Assembly (NCBI GenBank): GCA_015680685.1
Contig: MNCI01001939.1
Location: 4,685-68,684, forward strand
DNA length: 64,000 nt
Direction: 5' to 3'
Source: Gnetum montanum
Taxonomy: Eukaryota > Streptophyta > Gnetopsida > Gnetales > Gnetaceae
A model generated the notes under the pieces. That model searched no databases. It was not told the DNA's origin and was given only the letters and a program-made list of their open reading frames with translations. Positions 46,611 through 58,439 of this stretch are shown here, piece after piece. Positions within the stretch are counted from its first letter, which is position 1, and each line of letters opens with the position of its first letter. A program made the position numbers and the translations under genes.

Positions 46611-49199
46611 TGTAACACCTAAAAATCTTGGTTGCTAGAAAATTGAAAATTCCAGTGAAAAAACATTAACCCCAAATCCCAAGGACCTCCAAAAAATAGG
46701 ATCCAAGGTACCTTGGGAGGTTCAACAGATCACCCAAGGAATTAGAAAATATAAATCAAGGGTAATGCAAAATGAAAATAATGCAAATCTAATGTAAAAT
46801 AATGCATAGAATATAAAGAAAATGTAAATTAATTTACACAACATACAAGAATTTAAACTTTATTATATAAAAAAATAAAGGAGGTCTAGGAATGTTTACA
46901 AGGGGATGCCTAATAATGTAAATGAGGATTCACTTCAATGAGTGCTTGAAGTCTACTAAAGTAGGTAGCCTTGGATGCCATAGTTAGCTTCATGATTTGG
47001 ATGCTCCACAACTCCCAAAAATGTGAAAACTTGCTATAATCCTCACTAGATCTACAGCCTTGATGATGCAAGGGGTAAGATGTGTGGGGGTTTTGGACTA
47101 CCAAGAAGAGCCACACTAGGAGTCTTAATGCCCTAGTTGCTTAGTGTTGGTGTAGGACCACACACAATCTCAAGGGATAAAAAATGGCTAAGATGGTTAT
47201 GGGACCTATTGACCTATTCATCCTTTTGGTATCCACAACATCACATCAAAATGAAGAAGATAGAATGTTGTGGATGTGATGTTGATGGAGATCACAAGAA
47301 CTTGGAGAACTTAAAGAAGAACTCAAGGAATGAAACCTATAGAGAGATGCCAAGTAAAGATGACAAGGACTCAACAAAGACTATAGCAAAAGGAAGGGAT
47401 GTCAAAGATTGGAAAGAAGCCATATCAACAAAAGGAATCTTTGAAAAGAAAAGAAAAGACATCTCCCTGATGAAGAATACATCTTGGTAGATTTGAATAA
47501 CATCTAGAGAAGATGACTACCAAAAAAAGTAGACATCTACTATGAGAATAAGACATATCTCAAAAGTAGAAGACGTATTGGACAAACTAAGGATGACCTA
47601 GAAAAGACATCTCCTACAAACATGAGACTTCTATCTCTAAAAGAAGACATCTACATGAAGACATCTCCTCAAAGATGTCTTCCATGAGGAAGATTTGTCT
47701 CCCCTAAATGGAAGTTAGATGTAGAGAGACATCCCCATCTCAAAGTAAACATCTCCCCTAGTAGTTAGATAGTGGTTGCACTAATTTTGAGGTGATTTCA
47801 GAAACATCAAGGCTATAAGAAGACTTCATGCTCTTAGGGAAAGCACAAGTCTTGGTATGCAAGCAAGTGTCAACATCAAGCAATCATTGTGTGCATTATT
47901 TTGTTATATTTGTATACCTCATTATACTATCTATTAAATAGTTGTAGTGATTATATTGTATTGTGCTTTAAAGTACAAGGATCAATAAATTAGTTTCATC
48001 TTGACCTTGTAATTTATCTTTCTCTTTCTTGTTGCCTCACTGGGGTTGATGTGCTTCTTACTAGAAGGCATCGTCCTTGAGCTTGTCACGATTCTACAAG
48101 ATTGAGTATTGGTGTACCGCCAGAACACTTCAAAGTGGGGCTTAAGTTGCAAAGGTTGTGGGATCCTGGAAATCATATTTTAAGCTTGTTGTGAACTTGT
48201 GGGGTTGAGTGGATTTGTGGCTTTGAATCACTATGGAGTTAAGCTTAGCACTGTATAGGGTGTGGTACTCTTCAAACCACATTTTCAGAGGAACAAAGTC
48301 TAGAGGTGTTCAAGTGATCTACCCTCTGAGTGTGGACTACCCAAGTTGGGGAACCACATTAATATTGGTTATGTTCTTTGTGCTTGAAAATTTTAATTTA
48401 GGGAACTATTTCATCCCCCCTTCTAAGTTTTATGATCCTCATGATCCATGTTGAAAATTTCTTCAAAAGCTTTGTGTTTCCAAGTGGTGAAAGTCTCAAA
48501 ATGTTGAAACTTCAAATTTGAGGAACTGTTTCATAGTGTAAATGTTTGGATTATATAGGTTTTACAGCCATAAATTTTATTGCAAATTTTCTGCCTAATT
48601 ATTGATAGATCGTTGTTATGTGCAGGTGTTGCATTTGTCTATGTATGGTAAGTTTTGATACCCCCAAGGTACCAAAACCATTCCATTTACTAAAAATAGT
48701 AAATGGGAATATTACCCATGCTAAGCCTTCCAATAACAACACTGGGGATACAAGAGCCATGTTGGATCCTCGTTGGAGCAACATTGGGGGGCAAGAGTTA
48801 TACCCCCTCCCTACATCACACATGCACCACCACTTCCCCCACCACAATGGGCATGGATGATGTTACATATCCTAATAGATGTCTCTAATATAGTAAATGT
48901 TATACCCCTTTTCCCTCCCCTCTCTCCAAAACCCATCAAAATGCCATATTTGCCAATCCAAAAGGCATTTTTAATACCCTCAAGCCCAAATATAGGCATA
49001 GGATAGCTTTTTTCACTTGGAGGTTAAGGCTTTGACCACTTATAAGGCATTTTTTTTAGCCCCAAAAGGTAAAGTATGTGAAATTGCACCTCTTGGATTG
49101 CAATCTTCACATTTTACAATGCAATTTTAGCCTCAAGTTTCATGGGATGAGGATTACAATGCAAATAAGGTTGCAACATGTAACTTTGATGGTGTTTCA
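46611..49199. repeat. Left LTR of LTR-X, carrying an insertion
   Basis: 46611-47203 matches 55569-56158, and 48446-49199 matches 56167-57119. Between them lies about 1.24 kb absent from the right LTR. ORFs on both strands at 48599-49006 fall in LTR sequence and are not genes. Confidence 0.8.
47204..48445 (+). mobile_element. Insertion of about 1.24 kb within the left LTR
   Basis: Absent from the right LTR, so it arrived later. It includes an open frame 47137-47490 that crosses the junction and a repetitive AGACATCT-rich stretch (47515-47760). Its right end, TTCATCCCCCCTTCTAAG then GATCCTCATGATCC, resembles the end of copia-type LTRs. It may be a solo LTR or small non-autonomous element. Exact ends and target duplication not resolved. 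Confidence 0.5.
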
Positions 49200-50780
49200 T
49201 TGGTGTCTCTTTGTTGGTGTCTAGAGGAATGACCTGAGAGGCACGAACAAAGAATACAAAACACCATTGCAATTCTATCACTAACATCCCTCTCTACACT
49301 TGATTCAGTCATGTCAAACCATGCCAATGAGTGCTTGTGATGATGGGGTAATGATATGATGAGAAAATGGTAATGAGGTCATAGAGAAGTGGTTATGAAG
49401 GTTGATAATGCATTCCAAGTGTTGAAATCATGACTATGATACTAACATGTTGATCAATTGATAAAGGTTTTATGCTTCATGTTTTGAGGTGTTGGTCACC
49501 TAGCAATGCATTTGAGGAACCAACATCTCACTCCAAGCTTCCTTTAACCAATAGGCTTCTCCCTATGCATGTTTAGGACCATTAGTTTGGTCTTTTAGCT
49601 TTCATTGATCATTCCAACCTCTTGGAAATTTGTTTCCCCATTTTTTTGTGGGGTGAAATCTTCATTGGGTTTCTTTACCAAGGCCAATTTGATATGGTCT
49701 TTCTATTGAATGGGATGTGTTGCATTCAATGGCCTTTATGGTGGAGCATGATGAAGGAGATGTCATATGGCCACAATGCCTGAATATTGAACATAGGTCA
49801 ACATTGCTATTTAAGGGTGAGGAAGGTCATTATCAGGCTATAGGGTTGGGCTTAAGGAAATGGTACTAGAAGGGAAGTGACATAAGCACTCTTGGCACAA
49901 TAGGAGAAATCCACAAAATCTTACTCATTGAGGTCACACGGTGACTTGCTACCATAATGAATTACATCTTTGCAATGACTCTAAGATTCATCCTAAAAGC
50001 ACAACTCCAAGAAAACAAGAAAAGTAGCAAAAGAAAACATGTTATTATAAAATAATGCATAGGGCTACATGAGACAACCAACAAAATAGGCCACAACAGG
50101 TCACCATCGTTATAGCATAGGGAAATCTATGTGGTGTGCATCATATTTACAAAGTTTTGTAGTTCGTTCATTATGTCAAACAAGGAGAGAAAGATAGAAT
50201 ATGTAGGCTTGCTTATTGTAGATCATTGAGGTTATCAACATTAATAATTTTTCACAACTTGTCAACAATGATAAATAACACTACAAGCAAACATGTGAGT
50301 GTTAGATGTAATCAAGACTATGTGATGGTTTTAATGTTATATTGCCAAAGCTTGATGAGGTAATGACCAGGCTTAAGTTCTAGTAAGGGACTTGGCTTCA
50401 TATGTTTCCTCCTCACCATCATGATTTAGATGGGAATTTTGACTAAGGGATCCTTTGTGATGTTTTTAGCTTTAAGGTCAATGGTCATTGGGCTACTTCA
50501 GGGTGTTACAACTATATAGTAGAATGATTTTAAGCTTAAGACTTAGGTACTTAAGGTCAACTTGGCCTAGCAACATCATAAGAGGTGTTTATTTAGGCTT
50601 TAAGGCTAGTCAAGTTTGCTTCCTTATCCTCCTAACTTTATCATGCATGATAACATAAGCACATCAAGTGGTACCTATGTAATAAAATGAATAAGTAATG
50701 TCAAACTAATGTTAAATACTTTAGTAATAATGCTTAAATGGGTCAAAACATACTAAATCAAAGGTCCAACAAGGTTTAAA
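49200..50780. other. LTR-X interior, unassigned
   Basis: No recognised protein. Just inside the left LTR, TTGGTGTCTAGAGG (49214-49227) loosely resembles a tRNA-iMet primer site but is offset by about 15 bp from the LTR end. Confidence 0.4.
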
Positions 50781-50819
50781 TGTGCTCAACAAACATTGTA
50801 ATAGGTGGGTTAGGGAAAA

Positions 50820-51240
50820 TAGAGTGTAATATAAGGCTCAAATGATGTAGGATAGGGTCAAATGAAGGCCAAATGATGGTCAAAACTATATAAATTAATG
50901 TCAAATAATGGTCAAATAAGGCTATGCTAATGTCAAATGACACTAATTAATGTACAATCAAGTCAACCAAGGTCTAAGCAAGGTCAAGTGATGGAAGAAT
51001 GCAATCAAATAAGGTTACATTTTGCCAATTTTAAGCCTTAGAGGAGCATGTTGCTAGTTTAAGACCTTGGCAAACCATGGTATGTGGTCTATTTAACTTG
51101 GTATAGTCACCATGAGGCAAAGGCAAGGTAAAACTTATTAAAATAAGGTAAAATAAAGTTAAAGGCAAGATAGAATTGAGTAAAGACAAAATAAAACATG
51201 GTAAACTAGGTGAAACAAGGTGAATAAAATGGTATTAAAT
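50820..51240. repeat. Degenerate short repeats, GTCAAATRATG and AAGGTAAAAT types
   Basis: About ten interspersed copies of GTCAAATAATG-like words at 50820-51020 and repeated AAGGTAAAA words at 51120-51235. A (TGT)n microsatellite of about six units follows at 51256-51274. Confidence 0.7.
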
Positions 51241-51689
51241 TTAATGGATATTTAATGTTGTTGTTGTTGTTGTTATTTTATTTTTGAAACTTGCATATAA
51301 TTCAATCCTTCAATTCTAGATAAGGAAAAAAATTATAATGTTCATATGAATGGATGTGAATTAATTACAGGTTGGAAATAAACAATGCAAAAAATATATA
51401 TAATTAATGAGAGAATGAATATATGTAAGATGTAAATGAATGTAAAGAGGATATGTGATAATAAATAGCAATATAAAGTAGCAAATAGGATTTAAAAATC
51501 ATAAAGGTGTAAGAAAATTGGCAGAAAGAATAGATGATGGGATATAGGTCATGTGTATATAATATAACAAATAAGAGGTGTACCTTTGTTACAACCTAGT
51601 TAATATTATGGCGAGATAGAATAGTACGGTAAATTCAACCAGCAATAATAACAAGGGAGTGTGGACGTTATCTAAATTAGGATGAATAA

Positions 51690-52290
51690 TGGGTAAAAGT
51701 GTAGACGATATAGTTTCTCCAAAGTTTAGGAAGTTCATGTAAAGTGGTCATTTTCCGACGAGAAGAGTGGAAGAAATCAAAGATGCCAAAGGTGCCGTTG
51801 GAAGCTGGCGACAACACCGGAAGTGGGAAGAACATCAACGCAGAGAGCGAAAGGGTACAGGTACCGGCATGCATGGGTGCGTGGTGGCAATGAGGGCAGA
51901 GCAAACAGCTGCAGCTTAACCACAGACAAGCGAGGTATGGTAGTGCAGGCAGGCAAAAGGGCAATATCAGTGCTCCAGTGACTTTCTAGGCATGACCTCC
52001 TGCATCGCCTGCCAAAGGCACAGGATTTAACAGTGCCTACAGCCATGCCAGCGTCTTCCAATCATTGTCGAACCATGTCTGCACGCTGCACCTGGAATTC
52101 TACCATCAGCTCCTCACACTGAGAACATTTGCAGCATAGGCGAATGGCAAGTGTGCGGTTCAAAAAGCGGTGTAGTGCACAACAACGACGAGTGGGCGAC
52201 AAGCCGATAGTGGCCTAGGATGCGGTAGCCAATGGTGCTGGTCTGCACAGCCCCAAGGGTTAGGGCGTAAGGCCCTCTTGTTTTTTTAAA
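51690..52290. other. CpG-rich island of unknown origin
   Basis: GC-rich and CpG-rich in a CpG-poor window: for example 8 CpGs in 52141-52260 and none in 50521-50640. Frames on the minus strand (51964-51677 and 52061-51777) are Pro/Ser/Leu/Cys-rich and match no family I know. It could be a U5/leader of a younger element or captured gene-edge sequence. Confidence 0.55.
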
Positions 52291-52553
52291 CAAAAAGGCA
52301 GTTAGAGTTTGCTGCCTGTGTGATGATTATCGAAGGACATAATTTGTCATTTGTTTGTTTGTAGCATGCAAACAGCATGAACGATCTTCCTTTCAAAACA
52401 GTTAATTCATGGTTGTTTGCCTTAAAACTAGAATTCTATGCTGCACAAGATTTGGATTCGTAGCCTGGAATCTTAAAAGAACCTTGGTTCTACTAGGCTT
52501 GAATTACGATAATAGTTACTGAAATTTTATAAGTAAAACGATCATGGAGACTT

Positions 52554-54500
52554 TCAAGGAATACAAGAAATTTTCGTAATAGTATTATTGGCGCATGCTA
52601 TTATAGAATCAAGAACTTTTGGAGGAAGATGCCAAGAAAAATATTGTGCAGTAAATTCTTTAGTAGCATGTATCAAATCACTAGGAATTTTTGGAGGAGC
52701 TCGTACCCGTATAATGAAGGGCTCTCTAGGCTTTGTATTTTGGGGCCACGATGGTACTTTGATGACAAACCGTTTCTTAGGAGGATTAAACCATTTGGTT
52801 TCCATAAATGAGGTACAATATAGAAGTTGTTGGCTTTTGAGAGTTGGGCTCATTCAACACCAACTCTTCGTAATCTATCATCTTCTGGAGGTCATCCTTT
52901 AATGCTAGGCAAAATTCGATGTCATGGCCAACCATTGCATGATAATGATAATATCTATCCAGCTGAAAGTACCTTGGTGACTTTGGATCATCTTTGTTAG
53001 CTATCATTGGGTCTCTAGCTATGTCGCAAACGCAAGCATCTTCAAATAGTTTCTTATGTTGTATACGATCGTCTTTAAGCAACTATTCTAGAAGGTCAAA
53101 GGGCTTCATAGGCAACCTTGTCTTGGTTGATTTGAGGTGTAGGAAGTGGATGGTTAGGATGAATTAGAAGATGTGTTGCATGATGGTGATCCCCACCTCT
53201 CTCCTTGTTTTGAGTCTTTTACTATTGCAACCACATTTGTACATTCTTGCTTGGTTTTATTGTTATCCATCCTCGCATGTTGGTTTTTATAAGCAACATA
53301 GGCTAGATTGTTGCTTGCTTCAGCTACCTCCTCAATGTTTTTAGTTTATGAGAAGGCTTGGCTTAGTGACCAGGGCTCTAGGTAGTAAAGCTTTGACATG
53401 ATAAAGTCATTTACTACTCCTTTGTAAATGGCCAAGAGGTGGGTTTCAGAGATAGGCTCTAGAATCTCATTAAGTGTTGAATTCCAACTTTGAATAAACT
53501 TTTTGATGAGTTCAAGTGGCCCCTGCCTCACCTTCATCAGTTGATCCAATGTGGCATAAAGCTTTAAGTTGTATTTGAAGCAATTAACAAATTGGTTAAT
53601 TAAGTCTTCAAGGGAAGAGATGGAACCTCTAGGCAATGTTTGATACCAATCTAGAGCCTTACCCTTAAGAGACATGGAAAAAATCCATAGTATTGTATGA
53701 GGCCAAGCTCTCAAAAAGAGGCACTCAAATCATAAGGTTGCTAGATGTGCATTGGAATCCCCTTCATCATTGTATTTAGTGAAGTTTGGAATAGGAAAGC
53801 CTATAGACAAGGTTATTTGAGGCACCGTAGGGCATATAGGATCATCTTGGTAAAAGTTTAGAATCTTGACCATCTAAGTTGTACTAGCCTTAAGTTTTTG
53901 TAGCTCTTCAGTAAAGTCTTGGACCATTTCAAAGGCTTGATCAAAGCCTTAGGGCATCCACGTGGATTGTGGTGTTTGTATTGATAGTTGATGAGGAAGT
54001 TGAGAGGATTAGGCTTGTGTGATGTGTATTGATATAGATGGAAGAGGTTGGGTGACCACCGTTGTAGGTGGGTTAAACAAGCAGAAAGAGGTTTCAGTTG
54101 GGGCTTCTAGCATAAAGGGAGAAAAGGGTGTTTAAGAGGCTTGTGTTGCTTGGGGTTGCAATGAGGGTCTTGCTAATATGATAAAGGGAGATGGTGAGGT
54201 AGCCATCACTGATGTTGAATGAACGAAGTGAGACTATGCGGTAAAGGACAACAATGAGAATAAGGAGGTGAATTGGAACATGGGTTGTGTATGATGTGTG
54301 GTGATGATGGATGTGGACCCAAACATGGTAGGATGAATAAGAGGAGAGTTGGGCTAGGGGACTTGTCCCATTGATAAGGTAAGAGATGTGGAGTTGGGTG
54401 TAGTTGTTTAGGGAATTGAAGATTAGAAAAGACTTCCAATGAAGGTTTTTGGCTCCTATTCAACCTCAAACTCATCTTCCTCTTCTTGATGATCCTCTAA
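52554..54500 (-). pseudogene. Tat-like gag (inside LTR-X)
   Basis: Read leftward: a Pro-rich segment (54475-54206); the gag core ORF 53714-53346 with MSLKGKALDWYQTLPRGSI, INQFVNCFKYN and MKVRQGPLELIKKFIQSWN, the retrotransposon-gag signature; ORF 53082-52786 with YYHYHAMVGHDIEFCLALKDD, a CHHC-like segment found in Tat/Ogre gags; then PPKKRFVIKVPSW. It ends near 52550. Stops and frameshifts between parts. It packages RNA in intact relatives. Its position near the right LTR fits a minus-strand LTR-X, but a separate nested element cannot be excluded. Confidence 0.75.
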
Positions 54501-54549
54501 GCTAATTCCCTCACTAAACTCATCAACCTCGATAAGTTTTATGAGCATT

Positions 54550-55568
54550 TGTGCATAAAAGTCCATGAGGCGGATTTGGTCATTAGGGGATGGGTTGTAT
54601 TCTTTCCTATCCTAGCGTATGATTTCTAATTGATGCTTAGCATTAGATTCGGAGCATGGTATCAATAGACTAGCTTGTATCTTGGCACAAAGTTGTAGAA
54701 CTCCTCATTAATGACTACGAAATCTAGGTTTTTGCTCCTTTGCCTAAGAAATTGCCTTCATTCTATATGTAGGGTCTTTTAGGTCATAGATGCAAAGTAC
54801 ATCTTGGCTGGATGTCATATTTTTTAGGTTAAGGGGTAGAACAGTTGATCAACTAAAAACATTGTCAAAAGATGTTTTTTTGACTTCTTACTATTTTTAG
54901 TAAAACATTTGACAAGTTGGGTTTCCCAACGATGCTATTGGCTACAAATGAAAATGGAAGGGGGTAAGGGGGTAAGGTGCCAACAATTATCTTACCCACT
55001 TTCACTATGTTGGAGTTGCTCCCTCTTGGCTAAAACAATGTTATTTTTTAAAAGAAAGTGGGCCTTGCTAAAAAAATTCATAGTAGGAGAGGTTTGGATG
55101 ACCCAGGGGTATGACACCCACATTGAAGGGTATGACATCCATGCTAAGATGGGTATGACATCCATAGTAGGCCTTAAAATTTCTAGCAATTGCTATGAAT
55201 TTTCTATCAAAACCCAAACACCCATGCTAGGGGTATAACACGCATGTTGACTTTGTTGTGAAATTCACAACATAGGGGTGAGAGGTTTTGGATGGTAGAA
55301 CACCAACACTGGCTTTGCTAGAAAATTTCTAGCAACTACTATGAAATTTTCCCAAAAACCCAAATCACCTACAACCTCTGCATTTGGTTTTGATGATAGG
55401 GGTGTATGGCTAGCATTGGTCTTACAATAGGAAACATGTTAACAAAGCTTTCACAAAAAAATCATTTTTTAAAAAAAAAATTCAAAATTTTCAAGTTGAA
55501 GGTAACATTGGCACATAGGCAATAGGTTTGGTCTTTGGGCAGAGGCCCTCCTTCAAGCACTAGAACAC
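54550..55568. other. LTR-X interior next to right LTR, unassigned
   Basis: Possible leader of the minus-strand gag. Contains repeated TATGACATCCA/TATGACACCCA words (55108-55162) and GGTATGACA variants. The ORFs 54909-55238 (+) and 55189-54992 (-) overlap and have no support. Confidence 0.4.
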
Positions 55569-57119
55569 TATAATGCCTAAAAATATCAATTCCTAGAAAA
55601 CTAAAAATTCTAATGAAATAGCTTTAACCCTAAATCCCAAAGGCCTCTGAAAATAGGATCTGAGGTGCCTTGGACAATTCGACAAATCAACTAAGAACTT
55701 ACAAAATGCAAATTAGGGGTAATGCAAAATGAAAATAATGTAGATCTAATGTAAAATAATGCACAAAATATAAAAAATGTAAATTAACTTGCATAACACA
55801 CAGGACTTTAAACTTTATTATATAAAAAAATAAAGGGGATCTAGAAATGTGTAAAAGGAGGTGCCTACGGATGCAAAGGAGGATTCACTACAATGAATGC
55901 TTGAAGTCCATTGAAGCATGTAGCCTTGGACATCATACTCAACTTCATGATTTGGATGCTCCACAACTTCCAAAAATGTGAAACCTTGTTGCAATCCTTA
56001 CTATATGTACAGTGTTGGTGGTGTAGGGAGGTGAGATGTGTGTAGGTTTTAGGCTGCCAAGAAGAGCCATGCTAGGAGTCTCAATGTCTAGGTTTCTTAG
56101 CATTGGTGCAGGACCACACACAATCTCAAGGGGTAAAAATGGCTACAATGGTTATGGGTTTCATAGTGAAAATTGCTCCAAAATATTTGTGTTTACAAGT
56201 GGTGGAATTCTAAAAAATGTGGAACCTCTAAATTCATGGAACCATTTCATGGTACATAAGTTTGAGTTATATAGGTTTTATAGCCATGAATTTTGTTGTA
56301 AAATTTCTGCCTAATTGTTGATAGATTATTATTATGTGTAAGCGCTTTAGGTGTCTATTTATGGTAAGTTTTAATACCCCCAAGCGACCAAAATCATTCC
56401 ATTTACTAAAAATAGTAAATAAAAATTTTACCCATGTTGGGTATTCCAATAGAAATGCTGGGCTTGTAGGAACCACATTGGAGCAACATTGGATTCTCAC
56501 TAGAGCAACATTGGATCCTTGTTGGAGGAATGTTGGGCCCTCGTTGGAGCAACACTAGGTCTTCCAATAGCAACGTTGGGCCTGTAGAAGCCACACTAGA
56601 GCAATGCTAGACCTTTACTAGAGCAATGTTGGACCCTCACTAGAGTAATGCCAGGTCCTCACTTGAGTAATGCTAGACTCTTGCTAGAGCAATGTTGGGG
56701 GAAGGTGCAACATCAAGGATGAAGTAGTAACACTAGGGAGTAAGAGTTATACCCTCCCACCCACCGACCCACTCCTCTCCCACATTGAGCATGGATGATG
56801 TTACATCCTTCAACAGGTGCTTCCAGCGTAGAAAATGTTATGCCCCCCACAAAACCCATTAAAATGCCAGTTTTGGCAATCCGAAAGGCATTTTAGCCCC
56901 CTCAAGCCCAAATATAGGCATAATGTGGCTTTTTTCACTTGGGTGTTGAGGCTTTGATCACTTATGAGTATTTTTTCAGCCCCAAAAGCTAAAGTATGTG
57001 AAATTGCACCTATTGGATTACAATCTTCACATATTACAATGCAATTTTAACCTTGAGTTTCATGGTATGAGGGTTACAATGCAAATAAGGTTACTGCATG
57101 CAATTTTGGTGGTGTTTCA
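55569..57119. repeat. Right LTR of LTR-X
   Basis: 1551 bp. Begins TATAATGCCTAAAA (left copy TGTAACACCTAAAA) and ends GTGTTTCA at 57119, followed by TTGGT. Carries an expanded minisatellite at 56455-56705. Confidence 0.8.
56455..56705. repeat. Minisatellite within right LTR
   Basis: Roughly nine to ten imperfect units of about 24 bp, of the type AGAGCAATGTTGGACCCTCACT. The left LTR has only one or two units at 48755-48790, so it expanded after insertion or was lost on the left. Confidence 0.75.
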
Positions 57120-57124
57120 TTGGT

Positions 57125-57803
57125 AGAGCTAAGAAAGAAATTGACAAGCTTGGTAGATAAAGGTTACATTTAACCCTCCAAATCTTCTTATGAATCCTCA
57201 ATGTTGTTTGCTAAGAAAGAAGATGGCTTGTTGAGGTTGTCTTGTGATTTCAAACTAAATAAGTACACCATTAAGAATAGGTATCTTGTACTAGTGGTTT
57301 TGCATCTAGTCAACTAGCTAGTAGGGGCCCGAGCCTTCTCTCAACTTGACCTTCACCAAGGTTACTATTAGGTGAAAATTATAGAGGATAATGAAGAGAT
57401 GACATGTGTCACTTGTAACGGTTTGTACAAGTGGATAGCCATGCCTTTTGGGTTGTGCAACACTCTAGCTACATTTTGCATACTCAGGAATAACATGTTC
57501 CATCCATTCCTAGATAAGTTTGTTGTGGTATATCTTGATGATATTTTGACATACTCTTGCTTAATGGATGAGCACATTTAGCATCTAGACTTGGTATTCT
57601 CAAAATTTCAAGAGAAAAAACTATATGTCAAGTGGGAGAAGTGCAAATTTAGTAAGCTAGAGCTAAAATTCTTAAGGCACATCATTAGTGAAGGCAAGGT
57701 GAAACTAGATCCAAAGAAAGTGAAGGTCATTGCCACATGGCCTATACTAAAATATGTGCATAAGCTATGCCAATTGTTAGGATTAACAAGTGTAATGACC
57801 TAA
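57125..57803 (+). pseudogene. Reverse transcriptase, continuation (GypA)
   Basis: Resumes the RT frame interrupted at 46605. Motifs: ELRKKL and DKGYI near 57126-57170; LFAKKEDGLLRL near 57208; AFSQLDLHQGYY near 57332; ORF 57372-57581 with YKWIAMPFGLCN and the catalytic YLDD at 57531-57542, kept; ORF 57591-57803 with EKKLYVKWEKCKFSK, FLRHIISEGKVKLDPKK and LCQLLGLTS. It ends near 57800, and RNase H and integrase are absent, so GypA is truncated on the right. Confidence 0.85.
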
Positions 57804-58439
57804 CTCAAGCTAACTCCTATTTACCAAAATCATTTTATTATTATTCCATTTTTGAAAGTAAATAAGATATTTTAACATATAGAATAAAATTTGAATTACT
57901 AAGACTAAATCTGAAGTTGAAAACTAAATGCATTGGTAAATTTTTTTACTATAATGCAAGAGAGAGATATGACTAAGAGTAATGTAGTCATAAACTTTGT
58001 GTAATAAGAATGTATAGAAAAATGATAACAAAGCATTGAAAGAATCACCAACTTCTAATGTTGTATTGAGAAGCTCTAAATAGAGGGAATGTAATATATT
58101 AATGAATAAAAAATGTTATCATTGATAGTGCCCAGAGTATAGAAATAAATTCTAAAATGGAAACTTTAGCTTCCTTTGGTCAAAACCAAGGAAAATGAAT
58201 CAAGAAGTTTCTAGATGACACTATCAAAGAAACAGAATCCAAAAATCAATCTAATAACTTAGATAAGAAAAAAATGATGATATATCTATGGAGAAAGCTT
58301 AGGAGGAGTAGTTAAATTTCTACTTCAAGAGAGCTAAAATGCATAACTGAAAAGATAGTTTCCTAGTACTGCTATGTATCTTATTCCATTAGCTATTTGA
58401 TCATGAATCCTTTTCATATGCAAAAGCAACCAGGATCAT
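57804..58439. other. Unassigned sequence between GypA and AthG
   Basis: AT-rich, no recognised gene. Ends with ATCAT (58435-58439), the candidate target duplication next to the AthG LTR. Confidence 0.4.

Larger units (their letters stand above)
46611..57119. mobile_element. LTR-X, 10.5 kb LTR element inserted in GypA RT
   Basis: Flanked by exact TTGGT target duplications (46606-46610 and 57120-57124). The two long terminal repeats are 46611-49199 (enlarged by an insertion) and 55569-57119. The plus strand starts TGTAACACC and ends GTGTTTCA. A Tat-like gag remnant lies inside on the minus strand, near the right LTR, favouring minus orientation. But no convincing primer site or polypurine tract fixes this, so strand is left open. 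The interior is only 6.4 kb and lacks recognisable pol, so it is deleted or non-autonomous. Confidence 0.8.

Noticed and set aside
48599-49006. Genes in overlapping ORFs on both strands
   Set aside because: The region is LTR-X LTR sequence with a second copy near 56330-56930 where the frames are not kept.
51677-52061. Host gene encoded by overlapping minus-strand ORFs in the CpG-rich island
   Set aside because: Two overlapping Pro/Ser/Cys-rich frames with no recognisable domain; likely a consequence of GC-rich composition.
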